DNA of 64,000 nt, from positions 119,722 to 183,721 of the forward strand of contig JAUIJC010000001.1 in NCBI GenBank assembly GCA_030431525.1, given 5' to 3'. The notes under the pieces are model-generated. The model was not told the origin of the DNA and ran no database searches. It worked only from the letters and a program-made list of their open reading frames with translations. A program made the position numbers and the translations under genes. Positions 53,651 to 62,002 of this stretch are shown here, in pieces (the stretch's first letter is position 1; each line of letters starts with the position of its first letter). Source of the DNA: Bacteroidia bacterium. GTDB lineage: Bacteria; Bacteroidota; Bacteroidia; Cytophagales; JAAEPT01.

Positions 53651-53704
53651 ACCACCCACCATCATCCATGAACCATCAACCATGAACTATCAACCATAAA
53701 CCAA
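53651..53704 (+). repeat. Short degenerate ACCATCAACCATGAA-type tandem repeats
   Basis: Units such as CATCATCCATGAACC, ATCAACCATGAACT and ATCAACCATAAACC follow one another, and related ACCAACCATCAATCACC lies at 53492-53515. No gene is visible in the 53344-53893 gap. Confidence 0.65.
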
Positions 53705-53763
53705 TTTCCCTCAACCAAACCCCTCTCTCACTCCCCAACACCTCCCATTCCCTAATTCATCCT

Positions 53764-53792
53764 TACCCCAAAATCTACTTTGGGGTATTTTT
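53764..53792 (+). terminator. Terminator hairpin upstream of the macroglobulin gene
   Basis: Stem TACCCCAAA/TTTGGGGTA with a 6-base loop is followed by TTTTT. It could end the lipoprotein operon transcript or attenuate the macroglobulin gene, whose start is 100 bases away. Confidence 0.8.
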
Positions 53793-53893
53793 ATATATGA
53801 GGTTTTGCCAAAGCCTTCATATTTTGGCAAATGACTTCTTCACCTTTGCACATCCCTTAGATTTCACTTGACATTGGGAAGTAAATCAAGCCT

Positions 53894-56800
53894 ATGAAAA
53901 AGCTCCTTCTTTTTGCCACCATCCTTATTAGTACACTTTTCACCTTTAGCACGATGTACCAACCTGGACCAAAAGACGATTACACCGAACTCTGGAAACA
54001 AGTACATAAACACGCAAAGGAGGACCGCCCAAAGTCGGCCCTTGAAATCGTCGATAAAATCTACGCCACAGCCAAGGAAGCTGGCAACCGTCCGCAGGTC
54101 ATCAAGGCGCTGATTCACCAAATGAAGTTTTCCTCTTATACCGATGAGGAATCCGTGAAAAGCGATATCACCCGACTAAACAAGGAACTGCAAGAAAGTA
54201 AGGATGCCGTTGAGCAAAGCCTTCTCCATCACATGCTCGGCAGGACCTATTGGGGCTATTACAACAACAATCGTTGGAGAATCTACAACCGCACAAAAGG
54301 CGGAGAAAAGGAAGATGACATCGCCACTTGGACGCTTGAGAAAATCACCGAGAATGCCTCCAAGCATTACAAAGCTTCGATTGAAGCCAAAAAGGAATTA
54401 CAGAATACCGCTTCCAAAGAGTTTCAGGCCATTCTGGACACGGAGGAAAATATCGACCTCCGCCCAACCCTCTACGACATCTTGGCCTGGGAAGCCCTTT
54501 CCTTCTTCAAAGACTCCAGCATTGAATTGCCCCGTCCAGCCGAAACCTTCGAGCTCGACAAAGCCGAGTATTTTTCCGATGCCCAAGCATTCATCGACTC
54601 CCCACTCAGCACCACTGATTCCACTTCTCTGCATTTTGAGGCGCTAAAGATTTACCAAGCCCTATTGAGCTTCCATAGCCAAAGCCCCATCAATGTTCGC
54701 ATGGATGTGGACCTTTCTCGTTTGGCATTCGTTCACGGAAATTCCATTCATCCCGACAAGGATGCTCTTTATGAACAAACCCTCGAAAACCTTCGAAAAG
54801 TAAATGACCCAAGTTCAGCCCGAGCCAGCCACGACTTGGCTGAACTTTACTTCAAACAGGGCAAAAAATACGACCCCGAAAAAACGCCACAATACCGTTG
54901 GGACATCCAAAAAGCCCATGAAATCTGTGAGCAGGTTTTCAAGCAATACCCAAAATCAAGAGGTGCCGACGAATGCCGTGAACTTGTAGCCGACATTGAA
55001 ACCCCGTCGTTGAGCGTTGTCTTCGAAGAAATCTCCCTGCCTAACGAGCCAAGCAAAGCCTTGATTTCCTACAAAAACCTCGACGAGGTCAAGTTGCGCA
55101 TTTACAAAACCACGCCTGAAACCTACCAAAAACTTCAGGAGAAGGCCTCCAAATCCAAACAGCCGAACAACCAATACATCGCTAAAAAACTCGGCGAAGC
55201 GACACCGCTCCACACCATTTCCCTCGACAAGTTCAAGGAAATCAGTGGCCACGACTTCCAAGAACACAGCGCCGAAGTCATGATTCCCGCCCTGCCCATC
55301 GGCCATTACATCATCTTGGCCAACACGGATGAGGAATTCAACAATGACCTTTGGGGCAACTTCAGCCACAAGCTCATGCAGGTTTCACGCATCAGCTACC
55401 TGAAGCGTAGCACCACTGAAAACGAAAACTTCCTCGTCTTGGACCGCCTTTCGGGAAAACCGCTTTCCAACATCGAGGTCAACATTTTTGAGCAATACTA
55501 CGACCGTGGGTATCACCGAAAAAAACTAAGCACCCAAAAAACGGACAAGGAAGGCACTGTTTCCATTAATCGAAGTAAAAACGACGGGCGCCGAATCATC
55601 CTCCAATTCATCAATGGAGAGGATGAGTTATGGACCGGCCAATCCTACATCAGCTATTATTTCAACGATACAGAAAAGGAAGATGAAAAGGTTCACCTCT
55701 TCACTGACCGAGCCATTTACCGCCCAGGGCAAACCGTGTATTTCAAGGGCATTGCCTTGCTCAAAAAGGGCAAAACGACATCCATTCTGACCAATGAATC
55801 CTATTCCATCACGCTGAACGACCCGAATTATCAGGAGGTCGCCGAACTCGAGGTTACCACCAACGAATACGGCAGTTTCAGTGGAAGTTTCACCATTCCG
55901 CAAGGACGCGTCAATGGCCAATACCACTTGGAATCTGACTATGGGAAGCACTATTTCCGCGTCGAAGAATACAAACGCCCAACCTTTGAAACCACCTTCA
56001 AACCCATCGAAGGAAGTCTCAAACTGAACGACAGTGTAAAAGTAACGGGCTTGGCCAAGGCCTTTTCTGGCGCCAATATCGACGGCGCAAAAGTCAGCTA
56101 CCGCGTTGTTCGTCGCACCTCTTTCCCATTCCGTGGTTGGTGGTATTGGGGACCTCCATCACCAGAGGTCACCATCACCACTGGCGAAACAACTACCGAC
56201 GAAAAAGGCGAATTCGAGGTCAACTTCCCTGCCCTGCCCGATGAATCGGCCATGGTGAATGACAAGCCACTTTTCATTTACACCGTCCACGCCGATGTCA
56301 CCGACCTGAATGGCGAAACAAGAACAGGAAGCAAATCCGTGAGCATCAGCACGGCGCCCTTCCTCATCAAGTTTGACCTGCCCCAAGAACTGGACAAAAA
56401 TGGAAAGAAGACCTTCAGCCTTTCCACCACCAACGCCGAAGGACAGGACATTCCAGCAAAGGGCGGAATCAAAATCACGCGTTTGCAATCGCCTGAAAAG
56501 GCCTTTGAAAAACGCCTGTGGGAAGCGCCCGACACCGTGTTAGTGAGCAAGGATGATTGGTCAAAAAACTTCCCTTTTGCACCAATCGCCAACGAGCAAA
56601 ACATCACGCAATGGGCGGATGCAGAAAGCATTGCCAAGCAATCTTTCAACACCCAAAAATCAAAGGAGCAAACCCTTGATTTCAGTGAGCAAGAAACGGG
56701 CGTTTACCGCATTGATGTTTCTGCCATCGACGACAAAGGCCAAGAGCAAAGCCAGGCCTTCTATGTGACGGTCTTCGACAAGGACGCCAAAAAGCTTCCT

Positions 56801-59800
56801 TATCCACAACTCTTCTCACTGAAGCCCATCAAAAGCAAGGGTGAACCTGGCGAAAAGGCGGAATTCTTAGTCGCTTCCAGCGAAAAAATCGACTTGTTGA
56901 TTGAAGTGGAAGAGGATGGAAAAATCGTTTCTGCCAAGCGGGAAAGCCTGAACAAGCGTCAAAAGCTGTACTCCTTCCCGATTGAGGAAAAACACCGTGG
57001 AAACTTCGTGGTACACTTCTCGACCATTTTCCATAACCGTGAGTACATCCAAAGCCAGACCATCAAAGTCCCATATTCAAACAAAAAGCTGGACGTCGCT
57101 TTTGAGACTTTCCGCGACAAACTCCTGCCTGGACAGGCCGAGGAATGGCGCATCAAAATCAAAGGGCCAAAGGGTGAGGCCGTGGTCGCCGAAATGCTGG
57201 CTTCCATGTATGACGCCTCCTTGGATGAATTTGCCTCACAGCACTGGGATTTCACTCTATGGCCGACCTACCGCGCCAAGCTTCGCTGGAATTCAGGGAG
57301 AATCGAGGAAACGGAACGCCTCTATTTCCAACTTTACCACGAAGATTTCCGAGCTGGTGGCATCAACTATCCAAACCTCTTTTGGTTTGGCTACAATCCA
57401 GGAAACTCATACCAATACAGATCCCGATCCTATTATGGGAATGCCAAACGGAAAGCTCGGTATGATGCACCGGAACGTTCTTGGGGATTCGATGAAGATG
57501 AGGCCATGGCGGAGGAGACCGCTGGAGCTCCAGCTCCAGCATCAATGAATGGCGCAAGTAGTGATGTAACATTAGAAAAGAAATTAAAATCCTTTTCCTT
57601 TTCAACGGAACAAGCCGATGAGGATTCAGAACCAGAAGCAAATGAATCATCAACCCCTGCACTCCGCTCCAACTTCAACGAAACGGCCTTTTTCTATCCA
57701 AATCTGAAAACAGATGCCGAGGGCAATGTCATCATCGCCTTCACCATTCCGGAGTCGCTGACCAAGTGGAAATTCATGGGATTGGCGCACACCAAGGATT
57801 TGAAATCTGGCTATATCGAACAGGAATGCGTCACGCAAAAAGACCTGATGATTACGGCCAACCCTCCCCGCTTCTTCCGCGAGAACGACCAAATCGTGTT
57901 CACCGCCAAGGTGATTAACCTCTCTGAAAAAGCCATCAAGGGCACCGCCAACTTGGAGCTCATCAACGCTATTACAGGCAAGTCGATTTCGGGCATGAAG
58001 GAATTCAAGGCTCAAAAAGTGAAGGTAGAACCAGGCCAGAGCGCCGGCGTTTCTTGGAGCTTTGACATCCCAGAAAACGTTCCGGCCATCGCCTGCCGTG
58101 TGACCGCCAAAGCGGGCAACCACACCGACGGCGAGGAACGCACCGTACCTGTGCTCACCAACCGCATGCTCGTCACCGAATCCATGCCATTGGCCATGAG
58201 TGGAAAAGGCGAAAAGACCTTTGTATTGGACAAGCTGAAGGAAAATAAATCAACCACGCTTCGCCATGAGAGCCTGACCTTGGAATACACGGCCAACCCA
58301 GCTTGGTACGCCGTGCAGGCGCTTCCGTACTTAATGGAATATCCTTACGAATGCTCAGAGCAGACCTTCTCGCGATTGTATGCCAACAGCATTGCGCACC
58401 ACATTGTCAGCTCCAAGCCGAAAATCCAACAGACCTTCGAGCAATGGAAACAGCTCAGCCCAGAGGCCTTCCTTTCCAACTTGGAGAAGAATCAGGAACT
58501 GAAGAGCCTGCTCTTACAGGAAACGCCGTGGGTGCTTCAAGCCAAAAACGAAAACGAACGCAAAAAGCGAGTGGCGCTCCTATTCGACTTGAACCGCATG
58601 GCCAGCGAAAAGGCGACCTCCATCCAAAAACTCAAGGACAACCAAGACGGTTCCGGCGGTTGGCCTTGGTTCAAAGGCGGTCCAGACAGCAGATACATCA
58701 CCCAACACATCATCTGCGGATTCGGCAAGCTCAAAAAGCTGGACGCCATCAAAGGCGACCGTGAGATTGAGCAAATGATTCGCAAGGGCGTCAGCTACTT
58801 GGACGAAAAACTGGCTGAGGACTACCGTTGGCTGATCAAGCACAAAGCGGATTTGGACAAAAAGCAGGTTGGCTACACCCAAATCCACTGGTTGTACATG
58901 CGTAGTTTCTTCCCAGAAATTTCAATCAGCAAAAACACGAAAGAAGCCTTTAACTACTACCTCGGTCAGACCGAAAAATACTGGGTGGACCAAAGCGACT
59001 ATATGCGTGGCATGTCCGTAGTCGCACTGCACCGCTACGACAAGCAGGAAACGGTCAACAAAATCCTGCAAAGCATCAAGGAAAACGCCATCCACAACGA
59101 GGAAATGGGCATGTACTGGAAAACCGCCAACGGCTATTTCTGGTACCAAGCGCCTATCGAAACGCAAGCCTTGTTGATCGAGGCCTTCGAGGAAACCAAA
59201 CAGGATCGCAAGGATATCGAGGCCATGAAACTCTGGCTCTTGAAGAACAAGCAGACCAACGACTGGAAAACTACCAAGGCAACCACCGAGGCCTGTTACG
59301 CCCTGTTGATGCGTGGCACCGACTGGTTGGAAACAACCTCCTATCCGGAAATCACGGTCGGCAAATGGCAGGTCAAGGTGAACGACACCGAACCGACCAA
59401 CAAGCCAAAGCCATTCGTCAAGGAAGTGAAGGCCGAGCCAGGAACGGGTTATTTCAAAACCAGCTGGTCGCCAAGCCAAATCAGCAATGACATGGCCACC
59501 GTCAAGGTGAAAACCGAGCAGGAGTCGGCTTCATGGGGCGCGGTGTACTGGCAGTACTTCGAGCAGTTGGACAAAATCACGCCGGCCGAAACGCCACTGA
59601 AACTGGAGAAGAAACTCTTTAAGGAAGTGAAAACGGCCAGCGGATTGGAGCTGGAACCAATCGCAGAGGGAACGCCTTTGGAAACCGGCGACCGCATCAT
59701 TGTACGCATCATCCTCAAGGTGGACCGTGAAATGGAGTACGTCCACATGAAGGACATGCGCGCCTCGGCCCTCGAGCCAGAAAACGTGCTTTCCAGCTAC

Positions 59801-60013
59801 AAATGGCAGGACGGACTCGGTTACTACGAGTCCACCAAAGACGCCTCCACCAACTTCTTCTTCGACCGATTGCCAAAGGGAACCTTCGTTTTCGAATATC
59901 CTTTGCGCGTCACCCACGAAGGAAACTTCTCGAATGGCGTGACGAGTATCCAGTGCATGTATGCACCGGAGTTTGCGAGTCATTCTGAGGGAATTAGGAT
60001 TGAGGTGAGGTAA
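53894..60013 (+). CDS. Alpha-2-macroglobulin family protein
   Basis: The 2039-residue protein starts with a signal-like segment (KKLLLFATILISTLFTF) without a lipobox Cys. An N-terminal helical repeat domain (~residues 40-370) is followed by macroglobulin domains: FLVLDRLSGKPLSNIEVNIF, LFTDRAIYRPGQTVYFKGIA (MG2), ESLTKWKFMGLAHTKD (A2M), and the thioester motif YPYECSEQTFSR (Cys1487). A disordered segment near 1190-1260 is rich in Glu/Ser/Ala. Bacterial macroglobulins trap or inhibit attacking proteases in the periplasm or at the surface. The usual partner gene pbpC is not adjacent. The length is large for the family, mainly from the N-terminal repeat part. Confidence 0.93.
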   Translation: MKKLLLFATILISTLFTFSTMYQPGPKDDYTELWKQVHKHAKEDRPKSALEIVDKIYATAKEAGNRPQVIKALIHQMKFSSYTDEESVKSDITRLNKELQESKDAVEQSLLHHMLGRTYWGYYNNNRWRIYNRTKGGEKEDDIATWTLEKITENASKHYKASIEAKKELQNTASKEFQAILDTEENIDLRPTLYDILAWEALSFFKDSSIELPRPAETFELDKAEYFSDAQAFIDSPLSTTDSTSLHFEALKIYQALLSFHSQSPINVRMDVDLSRLAFVHGNSIHPDKDALYEQTLENLRKVNDPSSARASHDLAELYFKQGKKYDPEKTPQYRWDIQKAHEICEQVFKQYPKSRGADECRELVADIETPSLSVVFEEISLPNEPSKALISYKNLDEVKLRIYKTTPETYQKLQEKASKSKQPNNQYIAKKLGEATPLHTISLDKFKEISGHDFQEHSAEVMIPALPIGHYIILANTDEEFNNDLWGNFSHKLMQVSRISYLKRSTTENENFLVLDRLSGKPLSNIEVNIFEQYYDRGYHRKKLSTQKTDKEGTVSINRSKNDGRRIILQFINGEDELWTGQSYISYYFNDTEKEDEKVHLFTDRAIYRPGQTVYFKGIALLKKGKTTSILTNESYSITLNDPNYQEVAELEVTTNEYGSFSGSFTIPQGRVNGQYHLESDYGKHYFRVEEYKRPTFETTFKPIEGSLKLNDSVKVTGLAKAFSGANIDGAKVSYRVVRRTSFPFRGWWYWGPPSPEVTITTGETTTDEKGEFEVNFPALPDESAMVNDKPLFIYTVHADVTDLNGETRTGSKSVSISTAPFLIKFDLPQELDKNGKKTFSLSTTNAEGQDIPAKGGIKITRLQSPEKAFEKRLWEAPDTVLVSKDDWSKNFPFAPIANEQNITQWADAESIAKQSFNTQKSKEQTLDFSEQETGVYRIDVSAIDDKGQEQSQAFYVTVFDKDAKKLPYPQLFSLKPIKSKGEPGEKAEFLVASSEKIDLLIEVEEDGKIVSAKRESLNKRQKLYSFPIEEKHRGNFVVHFSTIFHNREYIQSQTIKVPYSNKKLDVAFETFRDKLLPGQAEEWRIKIKGPKGEAVVAEMLASMYDASLDEFASQHWDFTLWPTYRAKLRWNSGRIEETERLYFQLYHEDFRAGGINYPNLFWFGYNPGNSYQYRSRSYYGNAKRKARYDAPERSWGFDEDEAMAEETAGAPAPASMNGASSDVTLEKKLKSFSFSTEQADEDSEPEANESSTPALRSNFNETAFFYPNLKTDAEGNVIIAFTIPESLTKWKFMGLAHTKDLKSGYIEQECVTQKDLMITANPPRFFRENDQIVFTAKVINLSEKAIKGTANLELINAITGKSISGMKEFKAQKVKVEPGQSAGVSWSFDIPENVPAIACRVTAKAGNHTDGEERTVPVLTNRMLVTESMPLAMSGKGEKTFVLDKLKENKSTTLRHESLTLEYTANPAWYAVQALPYLMEYPYECSEQTFSRLYANSIAHHIVSSKPKIQQTFEQWKQLSPEAFLSNLEKNQELKSLLLQETPWVLQAKNENERKKRVALLFDLNRMASEKATSIQKLKDNQDGSGGWPWFKGGPDSRYITQHIICGFGKLKKLDAIKGDREIEQMIRKGVSYLDEKLAEDYRWLIKHKADLDKKQVGYTQIHWLYMRSFFPEISISKNTKEAFNYYLGQTEKYWVDQSDYMRGMSVVALHRYDKQETVNKILQSIKENAIHNEEMGMYWKTANGYFWYQAPIETQALLIEAFEETKQDRKDIEAMKLWLLKNKQTNDWKTTKATTEACYALLMRGTDWLETTSYPEITVGKWQVKVNDTEPTNKPKPFVKEVKAEPGTGYFKTSWSPSQISNDMATVKVKTEQESASWGAVYWQYFEQLDKITPAETPLKLEKKLFKEVKTASGLELEPIAEGTPLETGDRIIVRIILKVDREMEYVHMKDMRASALEPENVLSSYKWQDGLGYYESTKDASTNFFFDRLPKGTFVFEYPLRVTHEGNFSNGVTSIQCMYAPEFASHSEGIRIEVR

Positions 60014-60027
60014 TATTTTTTAAGGGT

Positions 60028-60139
60028 TTCAAAGCAGTTGATTTTACCACCTGCCAACAGCTGAAAGTTTTGGCAGTGTGGTAAAATCAACTGCTTTGAA
60101 GTAAATCACACTGCCAAAGCCTCCGGCTGTTGGCAGGTG
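60028..60139. repeat. Crossing inverted-repeat element (A-B-A'-B')
   Basis: A at 60028-60050 and A' at 60078-60100 are perfect 23-bp inverted copies (TTCAAAGCAGTTGATTTTAC start). B at 60048-60080 and B' at 60107-60139 are inverted copies at 28 of 33 positions. B lies between A and A', and A' between B and B', so the pairs cross. B and B' are also hairpins by themselves (CTGCCAA/TTGGCAG). Confidence 0.9.
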
Positions 60140-60184
60140 ACAGCCCGCACCAAGCCAGCCATTACTTGTGTCTTGTAATAACCT

Positions 60185-60430
60185 ATGTATCTCCTGCACT
60201 ACACCATCAAGCCCGAGGAAATTATTCTTGCGATATTTGGGTTATCCATTCTCGCTCTTGTGGTTGGTTATGGATTGCTTCTTTTACTTCCCTCCTTTCG
60301 AAGAAAAAGCAAGTTGCTCTGGCAAACATCAAAGGGAAAATTCAGCGGATTCGTAGTTCTGGTCTATCTGGGAAGTAATGCCTTGGTGTTAAGCGTGATG
60401 GGGATATTGTCCTTGTTGAGTATAATTTAA
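60185..60430 (+). CDS. Small membrane protein, function unknown
   Basis: This 81-residue open frame has two hydrophobic segments (EEIILAIFGLSILALVVGYG, then a second from KGKFSGFVVLVYLGSNALV), a basic loop (SFRRKSKLLWQTSK) and a terminator just after. No RBS is clear. I cannot assign a family; it could be noncoding, but the terminator and membrane pattern favour a gene. Confidence 0.55.
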   Translation: MYLLHYTIKPEEIILAIFGLSILALVVGYGLLLLLPSFRRKSKLLWQTSKGKFSGFVVLVYLGSNALVLSVMGILSLLSII

Positions 60431-60450
60431 ATAGGCTTAAACTGGTAGAT

Positions 60451-60486
60451 AGCCCTGACAAGTTCCAAAACCTGTCAGGGCTTTTT
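60451..60486 (+). terminator. Terminator after the small membrane protein gene
   Basis: Stem AGCCCTGACA/TGTCAGGGCT with a 12-base loop is followed by TTTT. Confidence 0.88.
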
Positions 60487-60675
60487 GCTGTTACTCCCCT
60501 CCCCGCACCATTTGTCCAATTTTAACAAAAGCTTATCGGAGGATTTACAAGGATGTCCGATTCGCTCACACAAATGAAAGGTTCGAATTGAACGAAAAGC
60601 GGTTTTTTACTCGAAAAATCATTACTGACTCATCTATTATATTCGGCTCATTATCAACTTTTAACCGATAGATAC

Positions 60676-61833
60676 ATGTCTAATTTTTCTCAATCACCAC
60701 TTGAGGCTTCACAACCCGCCGAGCTCCACGCATCCCCACAGGGCATCGGCTATTACATTCGCACCTCTGAGGGCTTCCACGCACTTGAGCCGTTCAACAT
60801 CCAATGGGAATTCGGCTTTAATAAATTACAAGGCGTCCGTCACGCTGATGTTTCTGGCGGATTCACCATCGTCGTCCACCAGCTGGATTGGCGACCAGAC
60901 CACTCCCACTTCTTCGCGCAGGATTTGGACATCGTGAACCACGATTACACCACCCGCATCCAACCAAAGGAAATCATCCAGCGTGGAGAAAACATCTTTG
61001 AGCTGAGCTTCCCAAACCTCAAAGAGGGACAGCTTCTTGTTATCCGTGATGCACACAACCTGTTTGCCATCGGCATCGGTAGCATCTCCGACGCATTGCT
61101 CAAGGTGTTCAATTCCACCAAGGCGCCTTCCCATGCGGTGGTTGGCAACATCAAGGATGCCATCAAATCCTTCCCAGAGAATGTTCTCCTCCAAGCCATG
61201 TTGACGGTTTGGGAGCAAAAAGCGTCTGGCGACAAAGCCAACAAAGCTTGGGAGACTGTCCTTGAAAAGAAAAAAGCCTTTGAGGAGGCTGAAAAGCGCG
61301 ACAGCAAATTGGTGTTGGGTGGCGACATGTGCCATGAAATCCAGTATTACCTTTCATTGGAAGAAAACCCAGCAAATAGCGTCGAGGCTAAAGCTTTGAT
61401 CTCTGCTTTTGAGGAATTCAAAAACAATGCACCTGAAGTAGCTTCCGAGCCATTGCCTGAAAAGGAAAAACTGGCCAGCAAAATCACGCAGTACCGCACT
61501 TACGGTCCAAGCGATATGGTCGTTACTACCGTAGAAATCGGTGATGAGGTGTTGGTTCGTTTCAAAGGCCTTCCGAATGAAGCTGACGGCGTGGTGTATC
61601 GCCACAAAAAAGCCATCCAAAACGAGGCCACTGGCGCTTTCATTCTTCAGTCTTCCGAGATTCAAGGAGAAAACTGGAACACCATGAGCTATGAAAATGA
61701 CGGCTGGGGTGGCAACCGCCTCTTCTCCTACCCGCCTATGATTGAGCAACAGGTTGACCTTTTCATTGATGAAAATGAGGTGGAGGACAGCCCTGAAAAG
61801 CTTTATGAGGATTACTTGGCGAAGCTGAATTGA
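60676..61833 (+). CDS. Protein of unknown function, 385 residues
   Basis: I do not recognise this protein. It has no signal peptide and no transmembrane segment. Beta-rich N-terminal sequence (ADVSGGFTIVVHQLDWRPDHS, LKEGQLLVIRDAHNLFAIG) precedes a helical part (residues ~150-270) and a C-terminal beta part (EVLVRFKGLPNEADGVVYRH). It is a clear coding frame with its own upstream region, following a terminator at 60451-60486. It may be cytosolic. Confidence 0.75.
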   Translation: MSNFSQSPLEASQPAELHASPQGIGYYIRTSEGFHALEPFNIQWEFGFNKLQGVRHADVSGGFTIVVHQLDWRPDHSHFFAQDLDIVNHDYTTRIQPKEIIQRGENIFELSFPNLKEGQLLVIRDAHNLFAIGIGSISDALLKVFNSTKAPSHAVVGNIKDAIKSFPENVLLQAMLTVWEQKASGDKANKAWETVLEKKKAFEEAEKRDSKLVLGGDMCHEIQYYLSLEENPANSVEAKALISAFEEFKNNAPEVASEPLPEKEKLASKITQYRTYGPSDMVVTTVEIGDEVLVRFKGLPNEADGVVYRHKKAIQNEATGAFILQSSEIQGENWNTMSYENDGWGGNRLFSYPPMIEQQVDLFIDENEVEDSPEKLYEDYLAKLN

Positions 61834-61866
61834 TGTTGAGGCTTCTTCAATGGACGCTGTCCATTG

Positions 61867-61964
61867 TTGACAGATTTCGCCCTTTCAGGGCTGTCAGGTT
61901 CTGTTTTGAAATCCTGACAGCCCTGTAAGGGCGAAATACGTCAACGATGGGTGTTAACCCATCG
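61867..61964. repeat. Palindromic repeat related to the 115-bp family
   Basis: Arms at 61867-61898 and 61913-61944 form a long hairpin (TTTCGCCCTTTCAGGGCTGT paired with ACAGCCCTGTAAGGGCGAAA). It is followed by CGATGGGT-GTTA-ACCCATCG (61945-61964). AGCCCTGTAAGGGCGAA is shared with 53531-53645. Confidence 0.8.
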
Positions 61965-62002
61965 CGGGTAAGCGCTAAGCTACCGTGATCCCCCGCTACC
62001 CC

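Noticed and set aside
53494..53720. Short direct repeats that might be a CRISPR array
   Set aside because: The units are degenerate and have no regular spacers or cas genes nearby.
60580..60600. GGTTCGAATTGAAC, resembling a tRNA T-loop
   Set aside because: No acceptor, D or anticodon stem can be placed around it.
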